DNA of 64,000 bases, taken from positions 62,001 through 126,000 of the forward strand of contig CAWZYM010000408.1 of the NCBI GenBank assembly GCA_963966185.1. Direction: 5' to 3'. This DNA comes from Rhabditoides inermis. Taxonomy: Eukaryota; Nematoda; Chromadorea; Rhabditida; Rhabditidae. The stretch's first letter is position 1. Each line of letters opens with the position of its first letter. Below the pieces are notes generated by a model. The model was given only the letters and a program-made list of their open reading frames with translations, made no database searches and was not told the origin of the DNA. The position numbers and the translations under genes were made by a program. Shown here one piece after another: positions 26,156 to 38,771 of this stretch.

Positions 26156-26771
26156 CGGCGGGAGCGTTGTGAGTTGTCGTCAAACTTTCAACTGCTGCTG
26201 AGCAAAAGATCCTCAAATCAAAAGATGCTCAGATTTGATGTTGCCTTCGGTCTCTTCAAAACTTTGCCGAATGCCTTCGGAACACATTTAAAGAAGAACT
26301 CCGGGGAAAATAGGAATGCCGGTCAATTGTGGCATAATGATACTTAGGAACACGATTCTGGCAATGAAAATTCTGAGAGGCTTCAAAAAGTTACGTTTTT
26401 GAATTATTTATTACGATTCCTTTGTCCAAATAGCCTAATTGGACGAGGGCGGAGCCTCACTCCGCTGCCCACCGCTGCCGTACTCGCGGTTTCCCGCCAA
26501 AATCTGGTTCCGGGCGCGCTAATGTTTTGGGCCTGTGACTCTTTTCCCGAAGTTCTTCTTTAACTGCGGTTCGAGTCGCTGCGAGAACACTTTCCAACTG
26601 CCTTCTTCGGAACACTGCCGAATCTTGCCGAACACTATCTCTTCTAGCTTTCTATCGTCTAGCTATTCCATCGAAACACCTGGGAACCGCACGAAAAATC
26701 TGAGAGACTGACTGCGCCGACGGTGCGTTCTGGGCGGAATGCTGGGGTCTGATCATCTCTTGTTTCGCAAC

Positions 26772-26773
26772 TT
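26772..26773. other. Empty Helentron insertion site
   Basis: In copy 2 the sequence reads AACT^TCCGCTGAC. In copy 1 the same flanks are separated by 8548-16914. The boundaries place TC at the left end and CTAG at the right end of the insert, between T and T, with no target duplication. The shared TCC allows a slip of up to three bases. This is direct evidence that the trio is a mobile insertion. Confidence 0.93.
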
Positions 26774-27047
26774 CCGCTGACTCATAAATCTCGCTATTTC
26801 ATCATAACATAACTGTTAGTATTCACGCGTTTTTTTGGCGTGTCAGCTGTGAAATTCGAAATTTTATTCTCATAGTCAACCAACCTTTGCTCCGGTAGTA
26901 GCCGCAGCGGTGTTGATAGCCTAGAAACCAGTGAGTTTGTCAGCTGATTGTAAGACAGTGTGTGAAAGAGTGTTTACGACTCTAATGCTCTAATGTAGCG
27001 GTGTTTAAAACCAGGAAAAAGTGATTTGAACAGCTAAAGAGAAGTGC

Positions 27048-27172
27048 TGTAATGTCTACCTACCACAATGGCAAAAGGAATTATGAAATAGAAGAGCATT
27101 GGCGGGGAGAGGTGCCTACCAAGACTGAACATGTTTACCCCTTCTCTCTGCTTGAAACCAGCTGCCATGGTG
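27048..27172 (+). repeat. Dispersed ~125-bp segment, member B (copy 2)
   Basis: Copy of 17188-17312, again followed by a (TA)n tract. Confidence 0.55.
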
Positions 27173-27178
27173 ACTCTA

Positions 27179-27221
<43 letters not shown>

Positions 27222-27344
27222 TGGCATTTGCCATATATATACAACATGTTACCGCGCGTCGGTTCTGAGACGAGTTGATATAACCCATATTATTGCAATA
27301 ATTTAGGAAACTTTGTGACATGTAGTCTGATGCCGAATGTCACC

Positions 27345-27475
27345 GTATTTCAATGGAGTTTAGATCGCCGGCTATCAGAAGAGTTCATTGGAAATTAATA
27401 TCCTTTACAAATTGAGAAAATACAGGAAGAAAAGTGCGGTCATCTCCTGGTGGTCTATACACACCGATATAAAAC
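27345..27475 (-). pseudogene. Relic of a second LINE endonuclease (copy 2)
   Basis: This is the same relic as 17485-17615, with identical stops. Confidence 0.65.
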
Positions 27476-28445
27476 AAACACATCGACAACACAATTATAG
27501 GTTTATTTTTTATCAATGCAATACATCGATTTTTATATGTAGTATTCATTTGTCGATTCAATTTTTCGAATGACAAATGCATTTCTAAAAAAAAAACGAC
27601 CGAAACATTTCTTTTATCTCACGAATTATCGAAAGGAAATTACAGTTAGACAGAGCGAGAGTACAATATATCATAGCAGCGGATATCAAAAATATCAAGT
27701 ACCAAGAATTACCATCGATCGAAGTTATTGCAGCAAAAGTCATTTTCGTAAGAGTAGTTGTTGTTACTGCAGTAGTTGTTGTTGTTGTTGTTGTTGCTAT
27801 TGCGGGAGTAGTTACTGTAGTAATTATTAATGGTAGAACTGTAGTAGTTGTTGTTGCTGTAGTAGATGTTGTTACTGTAGTAGTAGTTACTGTAGAACTG
27901 TAGTAGTTGTTGCTGTAACAGTAGTTGTTGTTTCACTCACTCATTTCCGTTGACTGCATTCGTTTCGATCGCACGCGCATCTCTCGCACGAGTCCAGGTG
28001 TTCGTACGCGTAGATTCGATGTTCGTGCTCCGACCCCGCCCCCACGTACGCTGTCAACGAGAAGTCACACTCGATCATGTATCACACACCCGCTTTATTA
28101 TGCAAGAAGGGGCTTTCTGAGGATCTTTCTGAGAATGGGGGCGCGTTTTGAGTTCTTTTTGAGAGTTTTTGCAAGCAAAAAGTTGAGTCTGACCTCTACT
28201 TGAAGTCAAAGTCAGACTCGACTTTTGCTGGCAAAAGATCCACAGTACGATCTCAGAACGCCTTCTCCTCTAAAGCGGATTTTCGATACATAATCGAGTC
28301 TGACCGCGCCGGTTCTCTTTCTCTCTCTCCTCCTCCCTTCCCCTCCCTCCTCCCTTCCCCTCCCTCCCTCCCTCTCTCCCTTTCTCTTCCCTCTCCCCTC
28401 TCCCTCTCCCTCCTTCCCTCCCTCCCCCCCTCTCTCTCCACTCAC

Positions 28446-30401
<1,956 letters not shown>

Positions 30402-30832
30402 TACATGTGACCATAGAATCTGGTAACCATGTGACACTAAGTAACTTTTACTTCTAGTAATCATAAAATATGGTAACCATAGCATTTAGCAACCATAACA
30501 TCTAGTTCTCCACTGCAGCTTATTGTAGTTATTCACAGGCGTTTCATGTGTGACGCATCCTTGGGGTGTAATAAATTACGATAGGAGAGGGAAATTACGA
30601 TACGATAGATTACGATGGGAAATCGTTGACGAAATGATGTATAGCCACATATAGATGTATAGTCTTTCTTCGACCCCCTTCACAGAGTGAATCTCTTGGA
30701 TCAAGGGATACCTTCACCTGTACTTTAACGATAGAAGAACAATTTGAGCCACTTGTTTAAGGTTACGATAAAAACGTTGACCTACTCCACTTGCTTGGGT
30801 TTTCAATCCTAAACATGAACTAACTTTCGTAG

Positions 30833-32103
30833 CCGGAAAACACGCCAGTAGAAATAGAATTGCGAGTAGCATTTTCCTATGACGGACAGGATGAAATGCG
30901 GGCTATCCACAAGAAAGTCGGCGAAAATTGTTTCTACTGGAAACAAAACGCGTATCCTGGGAACAAACTGGTATGCTTTTGCTTTATCATCGTTCGTTTA
31001 GTTTCCAGAACAACTCTGTGTGTGAGCGCCCTTCCGACCTGGCGACCGGATTCCACACTATAGTGACGTTACCCTGTTGTAGTTTTGAGTACTCTGCGTC
31101 GAAGGAAGACTATGGCTCGACACTTTCATGAATTAACTTCTACAAAATGTGAATGTATCGAGCACGACTGTTCCAGGATGATGGCTCTTCACCGGAATAG
31201 TTGCTTGAAAGTCAGCATTTGGAACAGGAAACTTCTTTGCAACGTTAGTAACGTTTTGTTTAAATTTTTGTTCTGTAATCACGTTTTAGACGTTTTACAT
31301 TTGTCCCAATATTATTCTGGATGCAGCTATTTGTTTAATAGCGAAAAAGAAATTGCACACTTGTCATCGAAATTCGTTTCTCCGTTTTATGTGAAAAAAT
31401 TGACTACCGGTATCACTACTATTTCATTTTGATATTATGCAATTTCGAACTTAGACGCATTGTTCCATCCTGTCGAATGAAGAAAAGCTACCATTCGGTG
31501 TTTGATAATTCCAAAACTGCAACTATTGATAATGGTTAGTTATCAATGTATTTCATATCACATAAACACAAAACGTATTTTTTTCAGAATTTAAAACATA
31601 TGAAAATCAAATTGAAGTTTTCTCAAAATCGATGAGTTTGAAGCAAGACATTCTTAACAAAATTAACGATGCCATCTCAAAATCAGAGCTTTGTACTTTT
31701 GTGTGTTACAAAAATATACAAAACTATTTCAGAAACATCAATCGATTTTCAACATTGCTCTGAACGTGACAGCCAAATGCAAAGATCCTTCGAAAAAATC
31801 AGTTTGTCGGTTCATCTGCAAGGATGTCACATTTACAAATAAGCATGACGTGAACCGTGTTTCTGACGAGGCTATAAAATATATAGAAACATTAGTGAGT
31901 AAAAACATGTACAACTGAACTCAACTTTACTTATTATTCAATTTTAGGAATCTATAGCCACAGCAGCGAATGTGAATCTGTCAAACAAGTCGTTCAAAAA
32001 ACTAGCCGAATCTCTGAAAAAAGCTATGGACATAACACGTATACAGTCTGAGATGAAGAACAAACTTCTCCTCGAATTGAACCGCCATCGATCCATTGTC
32101 AAA
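30833..32103 (+). pseudogene. Decayed multi-exon gene of unknown function (copy 3)
   Basis: This is the homologue of the previous two with different damage. The last exon (31948-32103, 156 bp) is intact and reads ESIATAANVNLSNKS. However, the donor after the NQIEVFSKS exon has changed from GAG|GTTTGT to GAG|CTTTGT, which abolishes the GT. An exon carrying the KDPSKKSVCRF segment is still open. No copy in the window is therefore complete, and a functional parent may lie to the left or elsewhere. Confidence 0.6.
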
Positions 32104-32400
32104 GTATGCTCAAAGTTTTCTGTCAAGCTTCACACTTGATGTTTATAATAATAATAATAATAATAATTGTTTATCCATAAAACCGTCAGGCACTGAATGA
32201 GGATAGTGGGGATGGTTTGGTCGGTCGATGTGTCGAGCAATCCAAGTCCACACACCGCAAGGCGAGACTGCAGCGCGCCCCTCAGAGGCACAAAGTGCTT
32301 GTGTGAGACACGCGCTCCCGGTAGGAAGCAGGCTGAAAGGTGAGAGCAGGAAAAGCCTGCTACGAGACACTACAATCAATGATAGTACTCACGCGATATA

Positions 32401-33768
32401 CTAAAGCCTAGTGGGGTCGTCTAGTGGGTGAAGCAAAAAGAATCTATTGAGGAATAATTTAAATTCTTTCTTACTGTATGAACAAACGGTAGAACGGTCC
32501 AGCTTATTCCAATAGTTTACTACTCGGGAGGAAACAAAAGTTGGCTCAGAGCCAGAGGCAGTATAGGTTATTTTTAGTCCAATAGAACGTAGTGATGCAG
32601 CTCGTGAATCTCGGGGAACTAGTGTGAAAGGCATGTGCTGCGTATTCATATAACCATACAGGTAACAGTGTACTATACGCAGATCCGTTTTGACTCGTCT
32701 GAACCACAATGTTTCGAGAGATAGTTCAGATAAACGGTGGGGATATGACATTTTTGGCAATAATATTTTGGTAAATGCTCTCTGAACTTTGTCTAGATCA
32801 TTAATACAACCCTCACTCATGTGACACAAAATTTCAGATCCATACTCCAAAGTTGGTCGTATTGAAGTTTTGTAAAAATTCAAAAACAGTTCATTGTTTT
32901 TAGTGAACGTACGTTTCAGTGTGTTTGTTTGAGCCTTTGCTTTCTGAATGACCACCGAATGGTGTTTAGATGGGTCAAGAGTCGGGGTCATCCAGATACC
33001 AAGGTCGCGCACTACTTCCACGTTTGACAAAGTCACATTATCACATTTATATGTTAACTTTGGATTTTTCTTGCCATAATTCAAAACCTCACATTTACTG
33101 ACTGACAGTTTTAACTGCCGGTCTGCAAGGAAGTTTCGTGTACTATTCAGATCATGATTTAGTTTTTCATGGAAATCGGGAGTGTCATGACTGATATATA
33201 GCTTCATGTCGTCAGCATATGTTTTATGCTCACTGTATTTGATTGCGTTTCTGTCAAGGTCGTTGATGTATAATAGGAATAAGAGTGGTCCAAGAACCGA
33301 CCCTTGTGGTACACCGCTTAGTACTGGCAGCCAGTGTGAATGACATGATCCGATACGTACGGACTGCGACCTTTCACTCAGATAGCATGTTAGCCATTGC
33401 AGCACATCTCGGTTCAGACCATAGCGTTCACAAAGTATGAGAAGTCGGCGATGACATACCGTGTCGAATGCTTCGCTTACGTCTAGATAAATACAATCAA
33501 CGTTTATTTTACTAGCTAATTTAGAAGATACATATCCGACAAATTCAAGCATATTTGTTGTACAGCTTCTCCCGTTTAGGAATCCATGCTGCGCGGGTGA
33601 TATCAGATTTTGTCTCCAGAGATATTTACGCATTTCATAAACAATGATTCGTTCTAAAACGCGACATGTACAGCAAGTTAGTGATATAGGTCGGTGGTTC
33701 GAGCAATTCGAATGATCCCCTTTCTTAAAAACCGGAACTACAGTGCTCTTCTTCCATATATCAGGCAC
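32401..33768 (-). pseudogene. LINE ORF2, reverse transcriptase domain (455 codons)
   Basis: The frame opens at PDIWKKSTVVPVFKKGD (RT motif 1), then NHRPISL, QHGFLNGRSC, IYLDVSEAFD (first catalytic Asp at residue 96), SGVPQGSVLGPLLFLLYIND (151-170) and YADD (184-187), then the thumb and C-terminal region. All catalytic residues are present in this domain. Upstream linker frames are broken, so no full ORF2 protein could be made. Copies 1 and 2 contain only residues from SKLASK onward. Confidence 0.9.
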
Positions 33769-34270
33769 AATACCAGATCTCAGACTTCACTAAATATCAA
33801 AGAGAGAGGTAAAGCAAGAACCACAGAAAGTGATTGTAGTAGAATAGAGGGGATATCATCAGGTCCACAACTCAGTTTGCGCTTAGATCATTTTAGGTAC
33901 TCGTAAACAATATGAGGAGAAACATCTATGTTTTGCATTGGAGTGAGAGGAGTGTTGAGGAGTTGTTGATTTGAGGATCGAACGGGGCTTGATCATCGAC
34001 TGTGAATACGGTAGCAAAATATTCATTGAAAAGAGTGGCTCTTTCTCCATCATCCTCCACAACTCGACCGGAGGAGTCAACCAGGGATGGAATCGGTTGA
34101 GGAGGCGTCATCTTGTTCTTTACGTACTGCCAATATTGTACTGAGTTTTTGGATCTCAAGATATCCCTCTTCCTTTTACCAATACACATAGCTAGACTCT
34201 CTCTATACTCTCGAAGAAGAGACTTGTATCTGTTCTTATCATCCTGTGTGCCAGTACGTTTTTTCTTGAT

Positions 34271-35188
34271 TTAAGCACGTCTAACCCTCTGTTTCAGTCT
34301 ACTTAGCCATTTCGGAAACTCGCATTGTTGTCTAATAATCCTTGGTACTCTGAGAGAAACACTCGAATTAACTTTATCGCAGAACTTGCTGTTCACTTCG
34401 TTGATGTCGCAATTATGAAACAATGAAAACCAGTTGACGGTACTCAAGTCTGATTCCATCGCAGCATAGTCAGCTTTCCGGAAATCACGAGCGATAGTGG
34501 GTGAGCGTCGCGCAGGCAAATCAAAACAACGGAAGTCCGCTTCCACCATGAGATGGTCGCTAAATGCAATTCCGGGACGCAAATTCGAGAGAAGCTGTTT
34601 GTCATCTGTCAAAATAAGGTCTAGTGTGTTTTGATGACGAGTTGGGAAATTTACGAGTTGGAATAAACCGAGAGTGCTGCATAAAGTCAGGAAGTTTCGG
34701 GAGTGACTTGTCATCGCGTGGAGGGTTTGCCAATTCACGTCAGGATAATTGAGATCTCTCCCTATTAGGAGGAAACCGCAAATTGTGAGAGAACCCACAA
34801 ATCTTTCGAATGACGCAACAAAGTCGGGGTCGGACCCAGGTGGCCGATACACGCCTATGATGGTCAAATCTTTTGCGCTGTACCCGATGGTGACACAGAC
34901 CGCATTGAAAGAGCGGAACGAGTACTGCTTCACTAGTTTACTTCGAAATAAATTTGGAACCGATATTAAAACACCTCCACCACCCTTATGTGAACGAGAA
35001 ACCGAGTAGGAAGTTCTATTAGAAAAAGCTGGAACCGAAATTCTGGGATCAAGCCAAGTCTCAGTGATTATAGATACTTGGTGGGGATTGATAGAAAAGT
35101 GGTGCGAAAAAGATAACATTGATTGATTATTGAGAGAACGAGTATTACTTATTGAGATGCTTAGTTCATCGCGAGAGATACTATTCAT
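34271..35188 (-). pseudogene. LINE ORF2, APE-type endonuclease domain
   Basis: 305 codons are open from ATG at 35188. The motifs are in order: NTRSL (15-19), TETWL (42-46), RSHKGGGG (65-72), YRPPGSD (114-120), GRDLNYPDVNW (143-153), TLDLILT (188-194) and FSDH (209-212). This is the full set of conserved endonuclease motifs. The usual GGDFN/GDFN is GRDLN, so the catalytic Asp and Asn remain. The domain nicks target DNA for target-primed reverse transcription. The frame ends in a TAA that the next segment follows in phase, so the ORF2 stop is a mutation. Confidence 0.85.
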
Positions 35189-35583
35189 TGACTGGTTATC
35201 ACCGCATCAGTCTTCCCCACCCCCACACCTCCAGCTTCCTTGCCCGCCGAGGTCTGCTGCCGAGCGAGCGCGCTTGCCTTGAACCGCCCGCGTCCGGCCA
35301 GTCCCACCTCCATGTCCCGCACACAGTACCTGTTACCACCACAATCATCATTCACAATAGAAACATAATGTCTAAGCTGCTTATTCCGCTGCCTCTCCAT
35401 CCAAGTGAGATCAGCACGCACGAATCGTCCGACCCCTGCACGTCCGAGAGCTGCACGAACACGGCGAGTCGCATCCGCGTCCCTCAGCGACACCTTCACC
35501 GGCCGATATCCGGGTCCGATTTTGACATTCGGGCGGAATGCCTTGAGCACGAGGTCCTCTCCAAGTCCAAGCCAAAATGTCAA
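35185..35583 (-). pseudogene. LINE ORF1 protein, C-terminal fragment
   Basis: The frame reads RPVKVSLRDADATRRVRAAL, then FVRADLTWMERQRNKQLRHY. This pattern (basic RRM-like part, then a D-x-T-x-x-E-R/Q-R helix) is typical of the C-terminal region of ORF1 proteins in CR1/Jockey-group LINEs, which bind RNA. The stop TGA at 35187-35185 overlaps the ORF2 start. The N-terminal half is absent. The plus-strand frames over 35152-35623 are shadows of it. Confidence 0.6.
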
Positions 35584-36003
35584 AAATGTTCGATCACAAA
35601 TGTGGTCTAACTATCATCTATGAGAATATGGTGCATGCAGTATGTGATATGCACACAAATCCCTTGTACGTATCACTTATTGCCTCATGTGAGTTTGTGA
35701 CAAACTAATTGATTTGTACTCACATATGTGAATCAGATATTTCGTCGTTCGGACTCTATCTGCTCGCTTTGTCGCTTGCCGTATATGGATACATTCTGCA
35801 TATCACCCCGCATCCGAAGGTGTGTACGATGAGTTAAACTTGTCGAAACAGTTACTGAGTTGTCGAAACTGAGTTGTGTTGTCATAACTGAGTTTGGCTT
35901 GCCGACGAGAAAAGAAGAAGAAAAGGCGTGGCCGGAACTTTCTGCCAGGCGTCGATTATAACTGTTCTACTATGAGAGGTGGAACAAGGGTTTTTTTTCT
36001 TCA
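35584..36003 (+). other. Mostly non-coding, with a possible membrane-segment exon
   Basis: At 35737-35819 an AG-flanked open segment reads SSFGLYLLALSLAVYGYILH, which would form one transmembrane helix, and ends at AAG|GTGTGT. It could splice in phase 0 to the exon at 36004. No upstream exon joins in phase, so a gene is only a possibility. Confidence 0.25.
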
Positions 36004-36121
36004 GCTTTCTGTCCCTGCTTCTTCCTCCGATGCAGCCCCGCCTCCACTAGTCACTGTGACCCAGACTCCTGTCTCTAATCCCGCACCTACTTTGCCCGCG
36101 GCTGCCGATGGCACCCAATAA
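36004..36121 (+). CDS. Possible 3'-terminal exon, unknown
   Basis: After a strong acceptor (TTTTTTTCTTCAG) 38 codons read LSVPASSSDAAPPPLVTVTQ and then a Pro/Ala-rich tail to TAA. Codon texture and the acceptor suggest a terminal exon. It could follow the hydrophobic segment at 35737-35819 to give the end of a small membrane protein with a Pro/Ser-rich tail. The family is not recognised. Confidence 0.25.
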
Positions 36122-36690
36122 GAGAAGAACCACTCACAGAAAGCAGTGCTCTGAACTTGTCCTTCACAGTTAGATCACTTAGTTTGCTTACAACTTATAA
36201 ATATTTGGGCATTGTATGGAACATAATAAATAGTTCTGGGATGTGATTGAAATGACAAGAAGGATGAGCAACCGATTTGGTTGTATAGATTTTTGACCGT
36301 AGAGTAGCAGACAAAATTTAAAAAAAATTCTAGCAATCATTGTGATTCAAGGACCAGATCATTATATTTTCTTGTCATAACCAAATCTCTCTCTCTCTCT
36401 CTCTGCGCTCTCTCTTATCTCTCTCTCTCTCTCTTTTGTGTTTTTCTATTTTGCTCTCTCTCTTTCCCGCACTGTCCCGCATCCTCCATGCCCGCAGTCA
36501 TCGGCGTTTCAGCGGGTGGGTACTGTAGATAGAGAATAACTGTAGCTACCGTACTCTATTATCGACGTCCACAGCCTCGATGACAGTTGTTACCAGCGGA
36601 AGTGGATGGTGTTTTAATTATATCTCATATTTATCTAGTTATCTAAGCAAGTTGAGTAGGTCAAAGTATTCTCTTATAACCCACGAGTCA
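36122..36690. other. Non-coding with (TC)n tract
   Basis: No gene is seen. An interrupted (TC)n microsatellite lies at about 36386-36465. Confidence 0.6.
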
Positions 36691-37083
36691 AGTGGCTGAA
36701 AATAGGGCAATTAGTAAATCATACAACATACAACATACCATCATACCATCATACCACCATACCACATACCACCATACTACCATACCACCATACGAGCGTA
36801 CTACCATACCATCATACAACACACCATAATTTTGCACTCATACAACTATGAATGCTGTCATACCACCATACCACGTGAAGTTTTCGCGCGCATTTTCATA
36901 TCACGTCTCGCGTCCGCTTTTTTCATTTAAATTTTCATTGTTTTTTGTCATTGTCATTGTTATTTCTCGTTACTTTTTCTTTTCATTTTCCATGTTTTGA
37001 ATGTGAGAGACGGGAACATCTTTCTCTCTCTCTTATCCAGAACGAATCTCACACTCAAGATGAAATGAAGAAATGCAAATATT

Positions 37084-37437
37084 TCATTGAACGTATGTAG
37101 AAGAGCCACCGCTGTTTTCCTCTACCAGTCTGAGTCGACCATCGAACTCGGGTAAATCCTCACATCTCGGGTAAACCCTCACATTGCGTGAACAAGAAGA
37201 GAGAGTTTGACTCCCAAGATGCTCTCCCAAGACTTTCCACATGCGTAGACACCGATTACTGTATTGTATGTACAATCCAAATGAACGCAGAATCGGGCTG
37301 ATCCGCGTCACACATGCGTAGCATGTACACGCAGTGTGGAGGAATACCCGATAATACACGAGAAGAAAAAAAACATTCAGAGTCCATACCGGAGCTGCTG
37401 CATCATCCCTGGACGGTGTCAGTTCTGACAAACACAT
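37084..37437 (-). CDS. Uncertain ORF, 117 codons, unknown
   Basis: This minus-strand frame lies in the interior of the foldback-like element. It starts MCLSELTPSRDD and has several Cys residues (TACTCYACVTR). There is no signal peptide or known domain that I can see. A donor-like GTATGG after the first 16 codons would shorten the exon. It may be chance. Confidence 0.2.
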   Translation of the reverse strand: MCLSELTPSRDDAAAPVWTLNVFFLLVYYRVFLHTACTCYACVTRISPILRSFGLYIQYSNRCLRMWKVLGEHLGSQTLSSCSRNVRVYPRCEDLPEFDGRLRLVEENSGGSSTYVQ

Positions 37438-37805
37438 TTCTTGTCATTTCCTCCTTTATTCTCAGTATGTCTTATCACTCAACCTTATTGCTTCTCCTTG
37501 GTGACTCCTTCCCGGGTCCAGGCTATGCATGACGAAATCTAAACCTACGTATGTATACAGTATACCATATACTACTGGTCAATCTATGTAGATAGAAATC
37601 AAATGAAGACGTTTTAGGCTCTTCAAAACACAGAGAAAACCGACCGAGGCGAGGACTACATATGGATGTAACCAAATACCGTTTTACAATTTACAGATCG
37701 TTTACAACGTGTAAACCGCACAAAGCGCGCTTTGAACCGTGTGTTAAAGATAAAAGGGCGTTCCCGCTTCCGAAAACACTGGAAAATATGATGGTATTAT
37801 AATAT

Positions 37806-37980
37806 GATGGTATGGTGGTGTGGTGGTATGGTGGTATGGTGGTATGGTGGTATGGTGGTATGGTGGTATGGTGGTATGGTGGTATGGTGGTATGGTGGTA
37901 TGGTGGTATGGTGGTATGGTGGTATGGTGGTATGGTGGTATGGTGGTATGGTGGTATGGTGGTATGGTGGTATGGTGGTA
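37806..37980. repeat. (TATGGTGG)n minisatellite
   Basis: About 21 consecutive 8-bp units form the right arm of the foldback-like element. The Tyr/His/Trp-rich frames across it are artefacts. Confidence 0.97.
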
Positions 37981-38106
37981 TGATACCATGGTATGATGGT
38001 ATGATACCATGGTATGATGGTATGATACCGTAGTATGATGGTATGATGGTATGATTGTATGATGGTATGTTGTATGTTGTATGATTTATTAGTGGCCTGA
38101 AAATAG

Positions 38107-38340
38107 TATCCAATCGTAACATGAAATTTAACTAGTGGATAAGGTCACAATAGTCTTTTATCGTAATACTAACGAGGAGTGTCGTCAGAGCCACACTCTC
38201 GGATCCGAACCAAATTGATAGGATACCTTAGTTAGGACCCCAGACATAGATTTCTGGTGTTAATGTTTCCTACGCGCCATATACGTGTCCAGTACGAAAA
38301 CGTACATGGCTGGATTTTTGCTACCTCATTCCACCTCTGG
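38107..38340. other. Non-coding spacer
   Basis: Nothing recognisable is seen between the foldback-like element and the tRNA-like motif. Confidence 0.5.
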
Positions 38341-38341
38341 C

Positions 38342-38432
38342 GAGTCGTCGTAGCTTAGTGGTTAGCACATCTCAGATACTGTTCTACACCGTGTACTACA
38401 CAAAAATTTTCTACACGGCGAGATTGGAATAG
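38342..38432 (+). other. tRNA-like A-box, possible SINE head
   Basis: GTCGTCGTAGCTTAGTGGTTAGCAC closely follows the 5' end of a tRNA gene, with a good internal A box (TAGCTTAGTGGT). A B-box candidate (GAGATTGGAAT) 70 bp further on is poor. I cannot fold an acceptor stem, so a tRNA-derived SINE fragment is likelier than a tRNA gene. Confidence 0.25.
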
Positions 38433-38595
38433 CACTGAGTGCAACACGGCGCTGGTGTGTAGAAAACTGAGTTCTACACAGCGTGTAGGACTGTGTGAAA
38501 AGATATAGAAAACGGTGATAAATGATTGTGTAGAAGTGTGTAGTGTGCATGTATAAGAATGTGTAAAAGTGTGTAGTAGTTGTGTATATCATATT
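38379..38595. repeat. Cluster of CTACAC/GTGTAG motifs (candidate subterminal repeats)
   Basis: About nine copies of GTGTAG or its complement CTACAC lie within ~215 bp, for example TTCTACACCG, ACTACAC, TTCTACACGG, GTGTGTAGAAAAC, GTTCTACACAG, GTGTAGGAC, GTGTAGAAGTGTGTAG. Short motifs in both orientations near an element end are characteristic of CACTA/EnSpm transposons, where the accessory protein binds. The cluster lies just 3' of the gene ending at 38772. Confidence 0.45.
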
Positions 38596-38771
38596 TGAAA
38601 CCAGATTTCAAACTCAGCTCTTTATTGAATAAACATTGCAACAAAACAATGAACGAGGGAAAAAGATATCAGCGTAAAGTAACAACAAAAGTAACAACAA
38701 TCAATGGTGGGGTCATAATAGAGATAATAAGTTTAGAAAGCGGAGGTGTGTAGTTATATGCCTCGTTTCGT

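Larger units (their letters stand above)
32146..35583 (-). mobile_element. CR1/Jockey-like LINE, longest copy
   Basis: It reads 5' to 3' on the minus strand: the C-terminal part of ORF1 (35583-35185), ORF2 endonuclease (35188-34271), a damaged linker (34270-33769), reverse transcriptase (33768-32401), a 3' UTR and an (AAT/TTA)n tail at 32146-32167. ORF1 and ORF2 overlap in the four bases ATGA at 35188-35185. It is not active: there is an in-frame TAA at 34273-34271 and several frame changes between about 34000 and 33770. It has no visible start of ORF1, so it is probably 5'-truncated near 35590. The edge of the tandem duplication falls at 33525 inside it. Confidence 0.9.
36691..38106. mobile_element. 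Foldback-like element with inverted TATGGTGG minisatellite arms
   Basis: The left arm (about 36716-36870) is a degenerate array of CATACCACCATACC. The right arm (about 37791-38090) is its reverse complement, with about 20 nearly perfect TATGGTGG units. Both outer ends share TAAATCATACAACATACAAC in inverted orientation. Immediately outside lie the direct repeats AGTGGCTGAAAATAG (36691-36705) and AGTGGCCTGAAAATAG (38091-38106), which look like an imperfect target duplication. The interior (about 0.9 kb) has no recognisable transposase. The family is unknown to me. Confidence 0.55.

Noticed and set aside
38342..38432. A functional tRNA gene
   Set aside because: The A box is good, but no matching acceptor stem, anticodon arm or convincing B box can be traced.
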